From positions 1 to 12,824 of the forward strand of contig QBUN01000385.1 of assembly GCA_013180565.1 (NCBI GenBank): a stretch of 12,824 bases of DNA, read 5' to 3'. Shown here in pieces: positions 1 through 7,452 of this stretch. Numbering within the stretch: position 1 is the stretch's first letter; each line of letters starts with the position of its first letter. The stretch comes from Candidatus Methanophaga sp. GoMg3.2 (GTDB lineage Archaea > Halobacteriota > Syntropharchaeia > Alkanophagales > Methanospirareceae). The position numbers and the translations under genes are program-made. Under the pieces are notes generated by a model. It saw only the letters and a program-made list of their open reading frames with translations, did no database searches and had not been told where the DNA came from.

Positions 1-1
1 C

Positions 2-103
2 CTTTTTTATCCGTTTGATGAAAGATTAGATGCATGGGAACGAGAGAACCATCCTCAAAATGAAGGCAGTTCAAATGCTTCCGACCTGAGTATATATCAG
101 TAA
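2..103 (+). CDS. possible C-terminal end of a truncated upstream gene
   Basis: An open frame enters from the left edge and ends at TAA (101-103). It encodes about 33 hydrophilic residues, beginning LFYPFDERLDAW and ending SDLSIYQ. It would converge on the minus-strand scaffold gene that ends at 210. I do not recognise the protein. The opposite strand is also open here (a frame containing FTDIYSGRKHL that runs off the left edge), so which strand is coding cannot be settled from this fragment. Positions 104-209 show nothing else I can support. Confidence 0.25.
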   Translation, partial: LFYPFDERLDAWERENHPQNEGSSNASDLSIYQ

Positions 104-209
104 ACGAACCCTCTTTTCTGTAAAGAATAGCGGATAGAAGGAGCAAAAGCGAAGAAATTGGAGGAATAAAGGCAAATTAGAACGATTTGGTTGGCGGTTC
201 CAGAGGCTC

Positions 210-635
210 TTATTTATCCTTGTAATCTTCAATAGCTGCTCTTAACGTATTCACAGCGAGTACAGGACAATGAAGACTCTCCTCCGGCAAACCGTCCAGA
301 ACAGCTAAAACGTCCTTATCCTGTATCAATAATGCATCTTCAATTGTCTTTCCTTTCGCCATCTCTGTAACAACACTACCACTTGCAGTTGACGAGCCAC
401 AACCATCTGTTATGAATTTACAATCTACGATTTTACCGCCTCCAACTTTTATGTATATCTGAATTGTATCGCCGCAAGAGCCCTTTATTCTGCCATAGCC
501 ATCAGGATCCTCTAACACGCCAACGTTTTTTGGATTATACGCTTCTTCAAGTGTCCGTTCACTATAAATTCCCTTCTCCTCTTTCTGTATCGCATCTTCC
601 AGCTCACTTATCAGATCATCGAAATCCCTTGTCAT
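210..635 (-). CDS. NifU/IscU-type iron-sulfur cluster assembly scaffold protein
   Basis: This 141-residue protein is a U-type scaffold on which [Fe-S] clusters are assembled in the cytoplasm before transfer to target proteins. The three ligand cysteines are all present in family context: C54 in GSCGD, C79 in DGCGSS and C123 in HCPVLA. Asp56 and His122 match the Asp and His that flank the cluster site in IscU. The C-terminal LRAAIEDYK is also typical. The first 45 residues form a longer, acidic N-terminus (EDAIQKEEKG) than in bacterial IscU. The ATG at 635 has a purine-rich leader (AAGGCAAGG) just upstream. The gene lies 126 bases downstream of the aSelBL gene on the same strand, with its own TATA-like palindrome between them. 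No cysteine desulfurase gene is adjacent. The family call is secure; NifU versus IscU naming is not. Confidence 0.93.
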   Translation of the reverse strand: MTRDFDDLISELEDAIQKEEKGIYSERTLEEAYNPKNVGVLEDPDGYGRIKGSCGDTIQIYIKVGGGKIVDCKFITDGCGSSTASGSVVTEMAKGKTIEDALLIQDKDVLAVLDGLPEESLHCPVLAVNTLRAAIEDYKDK

Positions 636-691
636 TTTTCCTTGCCTTAATTAATATTTCATATTATATTATCCTTTCACTATGAAGCAAA

Positions 692-705
692 CATATTTAA
701 ATATG
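692..705 (-). promoter_or_regulatory. TATA-box-like palindrome upstream of the scaffold gene
   Basis: CATATTTAAATATG is a perfect 14-base palindrome containing an archaeal TATA-type core. It sits 57 bases before the ATG at 635, which would give a leader of roughly 30 bases if transcription starts about 25 bases downstream. A second AT-rich stretch lies nearer the gene at about 655-670, so assignment of the box is inference. Confidence 0.5.
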
Positions 706-761
706 GTATTATCGCTTCCTCACGTCCTCTTATTGACGCCTGCTCGTTGAATGACACCGGT

Positions 762-1808
762 TCATGGACTTCGGTCACAAAAACCATATCCGACAAACCG
801 CTGCTTATCGTCAAGATTGGCAATGATGAACCTATCAGCTTCTGAGTATGCAACCTTCTTTGAACCGGAAAGCGTTAAAACGCATTCACTGCCGGATGCA
901 ACGTGATCTACGACATCGCCGTTCATCACGATCTTTTCGACACGTACGGGTGCTGACTGGAGCCCTACAAATAGATGTAGCATAACACCAACATCAAGGC
1001 GTTTTGTGAACTGAGAAAGCGTGCAGTTCAACGTAAAATCCGTGGCTATGGTTTCGCCATTTGAAATCACCTGTCCTCGATCTACCGCCTTTGACAGGAT
1101 GTTCTTCAACGCCAGTCCAACCCTTGCACCTGCCGGCGCACTCTTTACATCAACGTCGTGCATCTGAATCGACCGAATCTCAACCGGCTTATCGACCGGC
1201 ATCATTGTCATCTTCTCTTTTACATGTATCGTGCCCTGCCAGACAATGCCCAGAACCACGCAACCGATGCCGGTCACATTGAAGACATGGTCGATTACAA
1301 CACGCGGCGGAAGCTCATTCAATCGAGCGAGCTCTTCATCCACTCTTTCGCCGATCAAAGCGATCAGCTCTTTCAACTCTTCCATACCCTCGAACGTGGT
1401 AGTAGATATGGCGATCTGGTCCCAGTACTCAAGAACAGTGCCTGCTGTGATATTTCTGATGCTTTTCTTCAACTCTTCGAGTGCCGACGGGTATGAAGTA
1501 TCGGATTTGGTCAGAACCAGGACCCCATGTTTGCAGCCCAGCAGATCAAGCGCAACGATGCACTCGCCGGTATATGTGTCAGGACCTGTAGGCGGAATGC
1601 ACAAAAGCGCAATGTCCGAGAGATTTAGTGCTGTTACGAGTGGTTTTATTGAGTTTGGATAACCAGTGGCATCTACTGTCATGAGCACGGTACCGCTTTT
1701 TGCAAAGTCATAGATGGTAACGTCTGATACGTTTCCTTTTTTGCCCAGTTTTGATGCGAGTGCGGTTCTACCACTCTGCTCGCTTCCGATGATTGCTATT
1801 TTCGTCAT
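762..1808 (-). CDS. SelB-like elongation-factor paralogue (aSelBL family) with degenerate GTPase motifs
   Basis: The 348-residue protein has an EF1A/SelB-like G domain (about 1-160), a domain 2 beta-barrel (about 168-250) and a domain 3 (about 255-348). It lacks the extra C-terminal domain that true SelB uses to read selenocysteine elements. The P-loop is GSEQSGRT (8-15), with Arg14 in place of the essential Lys. The DxxG motif is DATG (46-49), followed by Tyr50 where EF-Tu/EF1A carry the catalytic His. The base-recognition motif is TKSD (100-103) rather than NKxD. The family aSelBL is established as widespread in methanogens independently of selenocysteine or pyrrolysine use, with disrupted G domains in some members; its role is unknown. 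The ATG at 1808 follows a GAGG-containing site, with an AT-rich TATA-like stretch upstream. The stop is TGA at 762-764; a neighbouring frame stays open to 680 (see findings). Confidence 0.85.
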   Translation of the reverse strand: MTKIAIIGSEQSGRTALASKLGKKGNVSDVTIYDFAKSGTVLMTVDATGYPNSIKPLVTALNLSDIALLCIPPTGPDTYTGECIVALDLLGCKHGVLVLTKSDTSYPSALEELKKSIRNITAGTVLEYWDQIAISTTTFEGMEELKELIALIGERVDEELARLNELPPRVVIDHVFNVTGIGCVVLGIVWQGTIHVKEKMTMMPVDKPVEIRSIQMHDVDVKSAPAGARVGLALKNILSKAVDRGQVISNGETIATDFTLNCTLSQFTKRLDVGVMLHLFVGLQSAPVRVEKIVMNGDVVDHVASGSECVLTLSGSKKVAYSEADRFIIANLDDKQRFVGYGFCDRSP

Positions 1809-1822
1809 ATTCGTTCCTCGTT

Positions 1823-1858
1823 ATTGCAAAATGCAAATTGCAAAATATAAAATATAAA
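1823..1858 (-). promoter_or_regulatory. aSelBL upstream region: TTGCAAA repeats and TATA-like box
   Basis: ATTGCAAA occurs twice, with a TGCAAA copy between, directly upstream of the aSelBL gene. Next to it is an AT run (TTTATATTTTATAT on the minus strand, 1845-1858) that can serve as a TATA box about 40-50 bases from the ATG. The repeats could bind a regulator or be simple AT-rich drift. The rest of the gap to 1953 is AT-rich with no gene seen. Confidence 0.4.
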
Positions 1859-1953
1859 TGGGCTCTTCTGACTTTAATTTTAATTTTTATTTTTACGCGC
1901 CCCTTAACATCAATTGTTGCAATAGAAGAAAAATGGACAAAATTCTAAATTGT

Positions 1954-2829
1954 TTAGGATTTTTCTTCCGCAGGTTCTACCATGCTCAAATACAATCTGC
2001 TCCACCATATAGTGGTTAAAGGGTAGATAACAATAACAAACAGTATCGCGCTTATTAGCCATCCGATATTTTCTATGGCGCCAAAAGACGCAGAGATTAC
2101 AAATAGTACAAGAGTAATAAGCCATAGCAAAAAGACAGCGACTTTATTGCGCATAAAAAAATTAAATCCGTTTTTAACACCCCTTATTGCACCTACATCA
2201 TCTATAACAACAGAATATCTTGGAAGTGCAAAAATTATACTGACAATTAAGATATAGGCGATCATAGCCAAAACCCCCAGTCCAAATACTACAAACGTCG
2301 TAATCACTTCCTCGGGCGGTAGCACGGAAAGTACGCTTAATTTTGGAAGAATGTATAAAATGCCCGGGACCAGAAAAACAAGACCAACAAAAGATATCAA
2401 ACCAATGATAATGTCAGTGAAGAACAGACTTATGAACTTCCTTTTTCCATATTCTATCATATGCGAGATATTAGCACGTCCCGTTTCTGTCGCCTCTTTC
2501 GCCATACCGATAGCACCAGCCCAGAAAAATGCGTCTATCAGCATGCATAAAATTATCGTGGCGATAATGGCAATTATGATTATGCCCATGCTTTGAAGGA
2601 TTTGGGGCAGAAGCTGTGGAATAACATCAGGAGTGATTTCATCGAATTTTGTGAACTGTGGCACCAAGGAAGGAATTGTCGCCAGTATGGCACCGCCTAT
2701 GATTATAATTCCCACTACAGATGTTAGTACCGAACTAAACACAAAAGGAAGACAAATACTCAAATTCCGCTTCCATGTCTCGAACCCCTTTCATATTACG
2801 CTTTCGGTCTCTTCTACCATGTTATCCAT
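1954..2829 (-). pseudogene. multi-pass membrane protein, interrupted by an in-frame TGA near its start
   Basis: Frame-consistent coding starts at ATG 2829 (or ATG 2820), reads MVEETESVI, meets TGA at 2791-2793, and continues as KGFETWKRNLSICLPFVF without another stop to TAA at 1954. A TTG at 2763 would give a 269-residue protein, but it discards the FETWKRN segment that looks like the cytoplasmic start of the fold. About six hydrophobic helices are visible, the last two being WLITLVLFVISASF and ISAILFVIVIYPLTTIW, followed by a short charged tail (EPAEEKS). It resembles uncharacterised archaeal integral membrane proteins; no enzyme motif is seen. The gene is divergent from the RND transporter, which is also interrupted by TGA near its start. 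The break may be a real CGA-to-TGA type mutation or a sequence error. If TTG 2763 is used, a shortened product is possible. Confidence 0.7.
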
Positions 2830-2843
2830 CGTTAACCATTAGA

Positions 2844-2854
2844 GTTTAAAAACT
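2844..2854 (-). promoter_or_regulatory. TATA-like box for the membrane-protein gene
   Basis: On the minus strand AGTTTTTAAACTC lies about 15-25 bases before ATG 2829, preceded by an A-rich stretch. This spacing implies a very short or leaderless transcript, which is common in archaea. The assignment is by position and composition only. Confidence 0.45.
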
Positions 2855-2965
2855 TTTTGATTTTTATTTGAAACCAGGAAGGGGGGAACCATTTTATTGA
2901 TACGGTCATATCCCTATCCGTAGAAGCGGGTTTCATCATTATGATTTATTCTTTGGCGGAATATA

Positions 2966-2981
2966 CATACATATATATACT
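2966..2981 (+). promoter_or_regulatory. TATA-like box for the RND transporter gene
   Basis: An alternating ACATACATATATATAC run lies 60-75 bases upstream of ATG 3041 on the plus strand. Together with the box at 2844-2854 it makes the 211-base gap between the two divergent genes a back-to-back promoter region. No operator can be named. Confidence 0.4.
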
Positions 2982-3040
2982 ATTAGTTGTTAGATATTTG
3001 TTGGGCACCCTCTTTAATTAATGAAAGAAATACTGAGCAA

Positions 3041-5261
3041 ATGATTCAAAGAATACTCAACCGATGGGCAGAAATATCAAAGCGTTATTACTTGTTGATT
3101 ATCGTAATCGCTCTTGTTATCGCTTCAATGTCCTTTATAAGTGCAAAAGAGACGGAGATAGATACTAACTACCTCGGCTTCTTCTATCCTGATACAAACT
3201 ACATGGAAGAGATTTGATTTATGCAATCAGAGTTTCCAGGTACTGAAACGGCACAGATACTTATTATGGTGGACCGTATCACAGCAAAAACAGTGCTTGA
3301 AGATGATATACTCTTAATGACCGAGGAGCTGGTGGACGCGGTATCAGATGTCGCGGGTGTAAAAAGCGTTACAAGTGTGCTTGACCTTGGTAGCACAAAA
3401 GAGGGGATACTTTTAAGACCGCTCGAAGATCGAAATCCACATATCAATGATGAATTGCGGTATTCGCTCATCACAGTGAAGCTTGATGCAACTGAGGTTC
3501 CCGAGCGTACCGAATTGGTAGAAACGTTCCAGAAGACAATAGCAAAAGTGAATCGTGTGGGCGGTTCTACTGTTACGCTTACTGGTGGTATTGCCTGGGG
3601 CTATGCCTGGGATAATGCAATAAGGGTAGGATTTAGGAGTTCGATCATCGTTGGATTCATCGCGATTTTTATCCTGCTATTTCTGTTATTCAAAAGCCCG
3701 ACAACGCCTTTTGTCATTATGATTCCCGTGCTAGTCGCAGTACTTGCGAGTTTCGGGCTCATGCATTTCATCAACGTCCCGCTTAACTTCTTAACGGCGA
3801 TGTTCGGTGCCGTTACGCTGGGCCTTGGTGTTGACTATTCCATCCATCTTGTTCACCGGTACCACGAAGAGCTAGCGCAAGGCAATGAAAATGCGCTGAA
3901 CAAAGCGTGCATGATGATAGGACGAAATACGTTCTTTACAAGCCTGACAACGATGGCTGCCTTCTCCGCGATGGCTCTTTCCCCTATCCGTATGCTTGGT
4001 GAGTATGGGCTAATGTCATTCATCGCCATATCGTTCGCTGCACTTTCTGTATTCCTCTTTATACCGTCACTGCTCACACTAGAAGAGCGAGTAGGATGGG
4101 GGGCCAGAACGCTGGACTATTCCTGGTTCTCGCGCACACTTGGCACCGAGCGGCTTATTCAGAGGCTGATGGCAAGAGTGGCGAATTATTCGCTTAAAAG
4201 GTCTCTTGGCGCGGTTATTATCATTGCAATCACGCTAATTCCTATCTTTGCCGGCGTAGGTATGATTAAAAGCGAAAGCGAACAGGAGATGTGGATGCCT
4301 GAGGGTGATCCGTTAATGGTGGCCTGGAAAGTTGTTGATGATGAATTCTGCGATTATGATTATTCAACGATTCTTGTTCAATCGGACGATATAAGAACGT
4401 CAGAGATGATGGAAGCGCTGGAAAGGATTGAAGAGAGCGTTATGAGTGTGCCAGGGGTTGTAAAAGTCACCGGAATAAATAATCTGCTGAAAGAGATTCC
4501 GGCGGATAAAAATAGGCTTGAAGAGTTGATTGCGGCAATTCCAAAGGACAAGCGAGATAATTTTGTTACTGATGACTATACTGCAGCGCTCGTTATTATA
4601 AAGACGGATACCAGGATAGAGGAGACATTGGTTCAAGAGATAGACGACGCGATTTCCTTTGTAGAATCGCCAGACGAAGCCACGTTCAAGCACGCGAGCA
4701 TTTCCGCGCTTTTTTCGCAGATGGACCGACTGATGGAAGAGAGCCGTGCGGAAACGACTGCGATAAGCCTCATATTAGTCTTCACCATCTTGTACATTTT
4801 CTTTAGAAGTTTCGTACGGATATTGCTCGCATTTGCACCTGTGTTATTCGCCATAATCTATGCGCTCGGCACGATGGGGCTCATTGGTATCCCGTTCACA
4901 CCGCTCACGGTCATGATAGGCACGATTCTAATCGGGATTGGGACGGACTTACTCGGTTCACTTCATTTCGCGATACCGGGAGGAGAAGGGTAAAGGGTAT
5001 GATACGAGAGATGCGCTTCATACCACGACGCTCACGGTTGGTGTGGCGATTATGACTTCGACACTGACAACGATGTTTGGTTTTTTAGCGCTCACTTCGA
5101 TGTCGCTTGTGCCGGTGCAGGATTTTGGTATAATTGCAGCGATAGGACTCGTTTATGCTGCGTTCTTCACACCTATTATCGTGTCTCTGGGTATACTTGT
5201 GCAGGAGCGAGTTACACGAAGTGGGAAACAGTTATTAGGCGGGTTGCGTGCGAGAAAGTAG
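3041..5261 (+). pseudogene. RND/MMPL-family transporter, broken by an in-frame TGA and a one-base insertion
   Basis: The restored protein would be about 739 residues, close to other archaeal RND (HAE3/MMPL-like) transporters, which use a cation gradient to export hydrophobic or lipid-like substrates. The ATG at 3041 opens MIQRILNRWAEISKRYY and TM1 (about 17-33). TGA at 3215-3217 (codon 59) then interrupts, and the same frame resumes as FMQSEFPGTETAQ. The first repeat unit contains GLGVDYSIHLVHRYHEEL near 3829-3880. The second unit should contain GIGTDYSVHFISRYREEK, but an extra T at 4949/4950 (GACTTACTC for GACTACTC) shifts the frame and ends it at 4993. The correct frame runs on to TAG at 5259-5261. 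The internal duplication shows where the shift is. Without correction the pieces are 3041-3217, 3221-4993 and about 4938-5261. Neither the long middle piece nor the tail alone would form the full transporter. Real decay and sequencing error are both possible. Confidence 0.85.
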
Positions 5262-5271
5262 ATTTATCTTT

Positions 5272-5439
5272 TCACTTCCTCTTTACTTTTACTCCGATCT
5301 CCTGCCAGTCATCCGTAACGCCCTTCAACGCAGAAATAGCACCGGCAATTGCTCGTCCCATCACATTTTGCACGAATTCGTTTGTGTCTATCTCTTCTCC
5401 ATCTACAAATATCTCCATTTCTACATTTACTGTCATCAT
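5272..5439 (-). CDS. small conserved-looking protein, 55 residues
   Basis: ATG at 5439 (or the adjacent ATG at 5436) opens a 55-residue protein beginning MMTVNVEMEIFVDGEEID and ending EIGVKVKRK with TGA. The pattern beta (VEMEIFVDG), acidic turn, helix (NEFVQNVMGRAIAGAISAL), WQEI, beta (GVKVKRK) reads like a compact folded protein rather than noise. It has a GGATGTGAT site before the start and a TATA-like box at 5480-5493. I do not recognise a named family, though short archaeal proteins of this beta-helix-beta style are known as uncharacterised. It follows NMD3 on the same strand with a 94-base gap and converges with the transporter gene, 10 bases away. No function is assigned. Confidence 0.7.
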   Translation of the reverse strand: MMTVNVEMEIFVDGEEIDTNEFVQNVMGRAIAGAISALKGVTDDWQEIGVKVKRK

Positions 5440-5479
5440 TATCACATCCGTTGTAATTACTTACAAAAAGATACAAACA

Positions 5480-5493
5480 TTTAAATATATTCG
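5480..5493 (-). promoter_or_regulatory. TATA-like box of the 55-residue gene
   Basis: On the minus strand ATATATTTAAATGTTTG lies about 40-50 bases before ATG 5439, with a GGATG element closer to the start. It suggests that the small gene is transcribed separately from NMD3. Confidence 0.5.
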
Positions 5494-5533
5494 TAAATCA
5501 AATACAAAACCATTTGCTGATTTTTACCGCTTT

Positions 5534-6376
5534 TTACACCCGTTTTGCTTTCATCGTCTCTCGCTTACTCAGGAACAGTCGTTCGTCAGTGTCTATATCC
5601 ACGCCCTCCAGCCCTCGCCCTTCTACCAGCTTCTCTACGGAAATGCGTTTGTCTCTGACTTCCAGCACGTCCCCCACCCTAAACCCGGGCATACGAACCG
5701 AAAAAGAGATCCTGTATACGCTCCTACCATCTTTACGGCCGTATAATTTCTGGCTTTTTGAATAGCTGCCGCCGAATCGTCTCACTATCGCATTTGAGAT
5801 CATGCGACCGCATTCCATACTGCTAACATAAATGTCCAGCCCTTCCTTCAGCAACACCTCTTTGGATATAAAATCCGGCTCGATTAGCGAAGAATGTGCG
5901 ACTTTTTCCGCTATTGCCAGCTCGTCATCTGTTGGGATTCGGTCATCTGCTCTTATCTGCACTATTCCCGCGTAATATCCGCCTGCTATCCGGTTGCATC
6001 GTTCACATGACTCTCGTTTCAAAACGACCTCAAGTTCTCCGTTTTCTGTTAGCTGCAGACCTCTTAGTTCGGCTTTCGCAATTAGAACTACGTGTGCACG
6101 CTTATCACCTGTCTTTATCTCTTTTATCTCGACTTCACTGTCGCACCCATACTTCTTCCATATCTCTTTCCTTATTGCAGCTTCCACAACAGCCTCTATG
6201 CTCGTTCTCTCATTGCCTTTAAAGTAACCGCCACAGGTCCTGCATATATTCACGCTTATCCCTGTGGGTTTGATTAACTTTATCTCTCGCTTAAAGCAGT
6301 CTTCACATAGTGAATCAAAGAGTTCGTCTGTTTGCGTACCGCATTTCGGGCAGAATTTCGTCCACTTGTCTCTCAT
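5534..6376 (-). CDS. NMD3 family protein (ribosomal large-subunit biogenesis)
   Basis: This 280-residue protein matches archaeal NMD3, the shorter counterpart of the eukaryotic 60S export adaptor; in archaea it is expected to act in late maturation of the 50S subunit. The N-terminus carries the family's cysteine-rich zinc-binding region: CPKC (9-12) with CEDC (24-27), then CRTC (45-48) paired with CERC (124-127). The middle (about 135-200) contains GGYYAGIVQIR and a segment ending EPDFISKEVLLKEGLDIYV. The C-terminus has GGSYSKSQKLYGRKDGRSVY and the barrel-like end FRVGDVLEV. The ATG at 6376 is preceded by GATAAGG and lies 8 bases after the stop of the PPC gene, so the two are probably cotranscribed. 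Length and motif order are normal for archaea. Confidence 0.93.
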   Translation of the reverse strand: MRDKWTKFCPKCGTQTDELFDSLCEDCFKREIKLIKPTGISVNICRTCGGYFKGNERTSIEAVVEAAIRKEIWKKYGCDSEVEIKEIKTGDKRAHVVLIAKAELRGLQLTENGELEVVLKRESCERCNRIAGGYYAGIVQIRADDRIPTDDELAIAEKVAHSSLIEPDFISKEVLLKEGLDIYVSSMECGRMISNAIVRRFGGSYSKSQKLYGRKDGRSVYRISFSVRMPGFRVGDVLEVRDKRISVEKLVEGRGLEGVDIDTDERLFLSKRETMKAKRV

Positions 6377-6384
6377 GCCTTATC

Positions 6385-6828
6385 TCACGGCTCCAACAGC
6401 TCAAACCCTATCTGCTCATCAAAGATACGAGATGCACTTGAATCAACCAATTCAAAAAGAATTAGTTCCAGAAGATGCCACACCTTCACACCCCTGCGGA
6501 CACAGCCAGTTACCGTAGATTCTTCACGACCACAGGCAATATGCATGTGCAATACAGGGTTATGATCCTTATCGGGAAATATAGTCCCAACACCTGCTAT
6601 TTCACGAACATCTCTTAAAATGTGTTCCATTGGCGTAATAGGCTTACTCCTACCTTGCTCAGGCCCAACAACCAGCTTGCTACCTTCGTCTACACCTCCA
6701 ACTGCTATCACCGCCGCCGCATTAATCGAGTGCACACGAGCAAATTCCTCTAGCTTTTCATGAATAATATCGCCGTCTTCGAGCCGTATAACAAATGTCC
6801 GGCCTTGTTTTGCTTCTGAGTATTTCAT
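6385..6828 (-). CDS. PPC (DUF296) domain protein
   Basis: The 147 residues form a single PPC/DUF296 domain, the fold found in small archaeal and bacterial proteins and in plant AT-hook proteins. Recognisable elements are GDIIHEKLEEFA, the INAAAVIAVGGVDEG strand-turn, and HMHIA followed by GREESTVTGCVRRG. The HxH pair is the likely metal site in this family. Prokaryotic members are trimeric; their biochemical role is not settled, and DNA binding is only inferred from the plant proteins. The ATG at 6828 is the natural start, about 36 bases after the stop of the zinc-ribbon gene. The short gap to NMD3 suggests an operon. Nothing unusual is seen. Confidence 0.88.
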   Translation of the reverse strand: MKYSEAKQGRTFVIRLEDGDIIHEKLEEFARVHSINAAAVIAVGGVDEGSKLVVGPEQGRSKPITPMEHILRDVREIAGVGTIFPDKDHNPVLHMHIACGREESTVTGCVRRGVKVWHLLELILFELVDSSASRIFDEQIGFELLEP

Positions 6829-6864
6829 TAGTTATCTATGAGCAACTAAGAATAGTTAAGTGTT

Positions 6865-7353
6865 TTACATGTGGTTATTTGGGTGATTATTTCGACTTCG
6901 CGATTTCAATTGCTCTTTCGGATAGCTCCCAGCCGGAATCACCTCAAAGTCCCAAGCATCCTTGAACGGGAATAAGCGTTTTATTGCCTCTTGCTGACTC
7001 ATCTCCTCAGTTTGACCTTTTTTCCAATCTTTTCTATCCATTGTGCCTAAAACGAAAAAATCATTGCCTACTATTTCTGGTGCGTTCTGTTCGCAGAATG
7101 CGGTGAGAATGCTTTTTAACTCTGCTTGTTTGACAATTATCATATCACACTCCGGACAACAGCGACAGGACTTGTTTAGAGATAATAAACATTTTGGATC
7201 AATGTGAATAACTAAGCAATACTTTCTGATTTTTGTTTTCTCTTCACACTTCGGACAACGTGTAAACGCCGTATCATGATAAGGATTCAAGAAAAGATAG
7301 TGGCGTGCTCGTTTTCGTATCGTGTGATATTTTTCCGATTTGTCTTTGTACAT
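6865..7353 (-). CDS. uncharacterised zinc-ribbon protein, 162 residues
   Basis: The protein starts with a basic region (KYHTIRKRARHYLFLNPY), then CPKC (33-36) and a cysteine-rich CRCCPEC (63-69). These can form one CxxC...CxxC zinc ribbon, with extra Cys46, Cys55, Cys63 and Cys65. A mixed second half contains PEIVGNDFFVLGTMDRKDW and ends in a basic, Asn/Arg-rich tail (LKSRSRNNHPNNHM). I cannot name a characterised family. Zinc ribbons of this kind often bind nucleic acid or protein, but that is inference. The ATG at 7353 has an AGAGGT site 9 bases upstream. The gene is separated from the RNase HI gene by the inverted-repeat element and leads the PPC-NMD3 block, which may be one transcript. 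Confidence 0.75.
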   Translation of the reverse strand: MYKDKSEKYHTIRKRARHYLFLNPYHDTAFTRCPKCEEKTKIRKYCLVIHIDPKCLLSLNKSCRCCPECDMIIVKQAELKSILTAFCEQNAPEIVGNDFFVLGTMDRKDWKKGQTEEMSQQEAIKRLFPFKDAWDFEVIPAGSYPKEQLKSRSRNNHPNNHM

Positions 7354-7386
7354 AAAGTGTAACCTCTACCCCTAAATTTAATTTAG

Positions 7387-7452
7387 GACGCAGATTTACA
7401 CGGATTTACACAGATTCGATTTTATCTGCGTTAATCTGTGTTAATCTGTGTC
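7387..7452. repeat. imperfect 29-base inverted repeat made of 10-base units
   Basis: Left arm 7387-7415 (starts GACGCAGATTTACACGG) and right arm 7424-7452 (ATCTGCG then TTAATCTGTG twice) are reverse complements at 24 of 29 positions, with an 8-base loop TCGATTTT. Each arm is itself a tandem of about three 10-base units of the type GATTNACACA. The right arm ends inside the TGA stop of the RNase HI gene. The same arm occurs at 12756-12784 in the same orientation. Repeats of this composition are scattered in many microbial genomes; here it may be a dispersed element or a terminator-like hairpin. Confidence 0.85.

Noticed and set aside
1061..1662. Plus-strand open frames opposite the aSelBL gene (for example 1158-1496 and 1231-1662).
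   Set aside because: They are antisense shadows of a gene with clear family motifs; their translations are low-complexity and lack starts with ribosome sites.
2888..2925. TACGG...CCGTA inverted pair in the divergent promoter region as an operator.
   Set aside because: Only five bases per arm with a 12-base gap; this is expected by chance in a 200-base region.
2791..3217. The two in-frame TGA codons as selenocysteine (an aSelBL gene is nearby).
   Set aside because: aSelBL lacks the SelB C-terminal domain and is not tied to selenocysteine use. Neither context is a redox active site, no hairpin element is evident, and TGA is used as an ordinary stop elsewhere (for example hsdS and the PPC gene).
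5896..6565. Plus-strand open frames opposite NMD3 and the PPC gene.
   Set aside because: They are antisense to well-supported genes, are Ser/Leu/His-rich and show no recognisable domain.
7387..7452. Short tandem units as a small CRISPR array.
   Set aside because: The 10-base units are contiguous, with no spacers of 30-40 bases, and the two halves are inverted copies. No cas genes are present.
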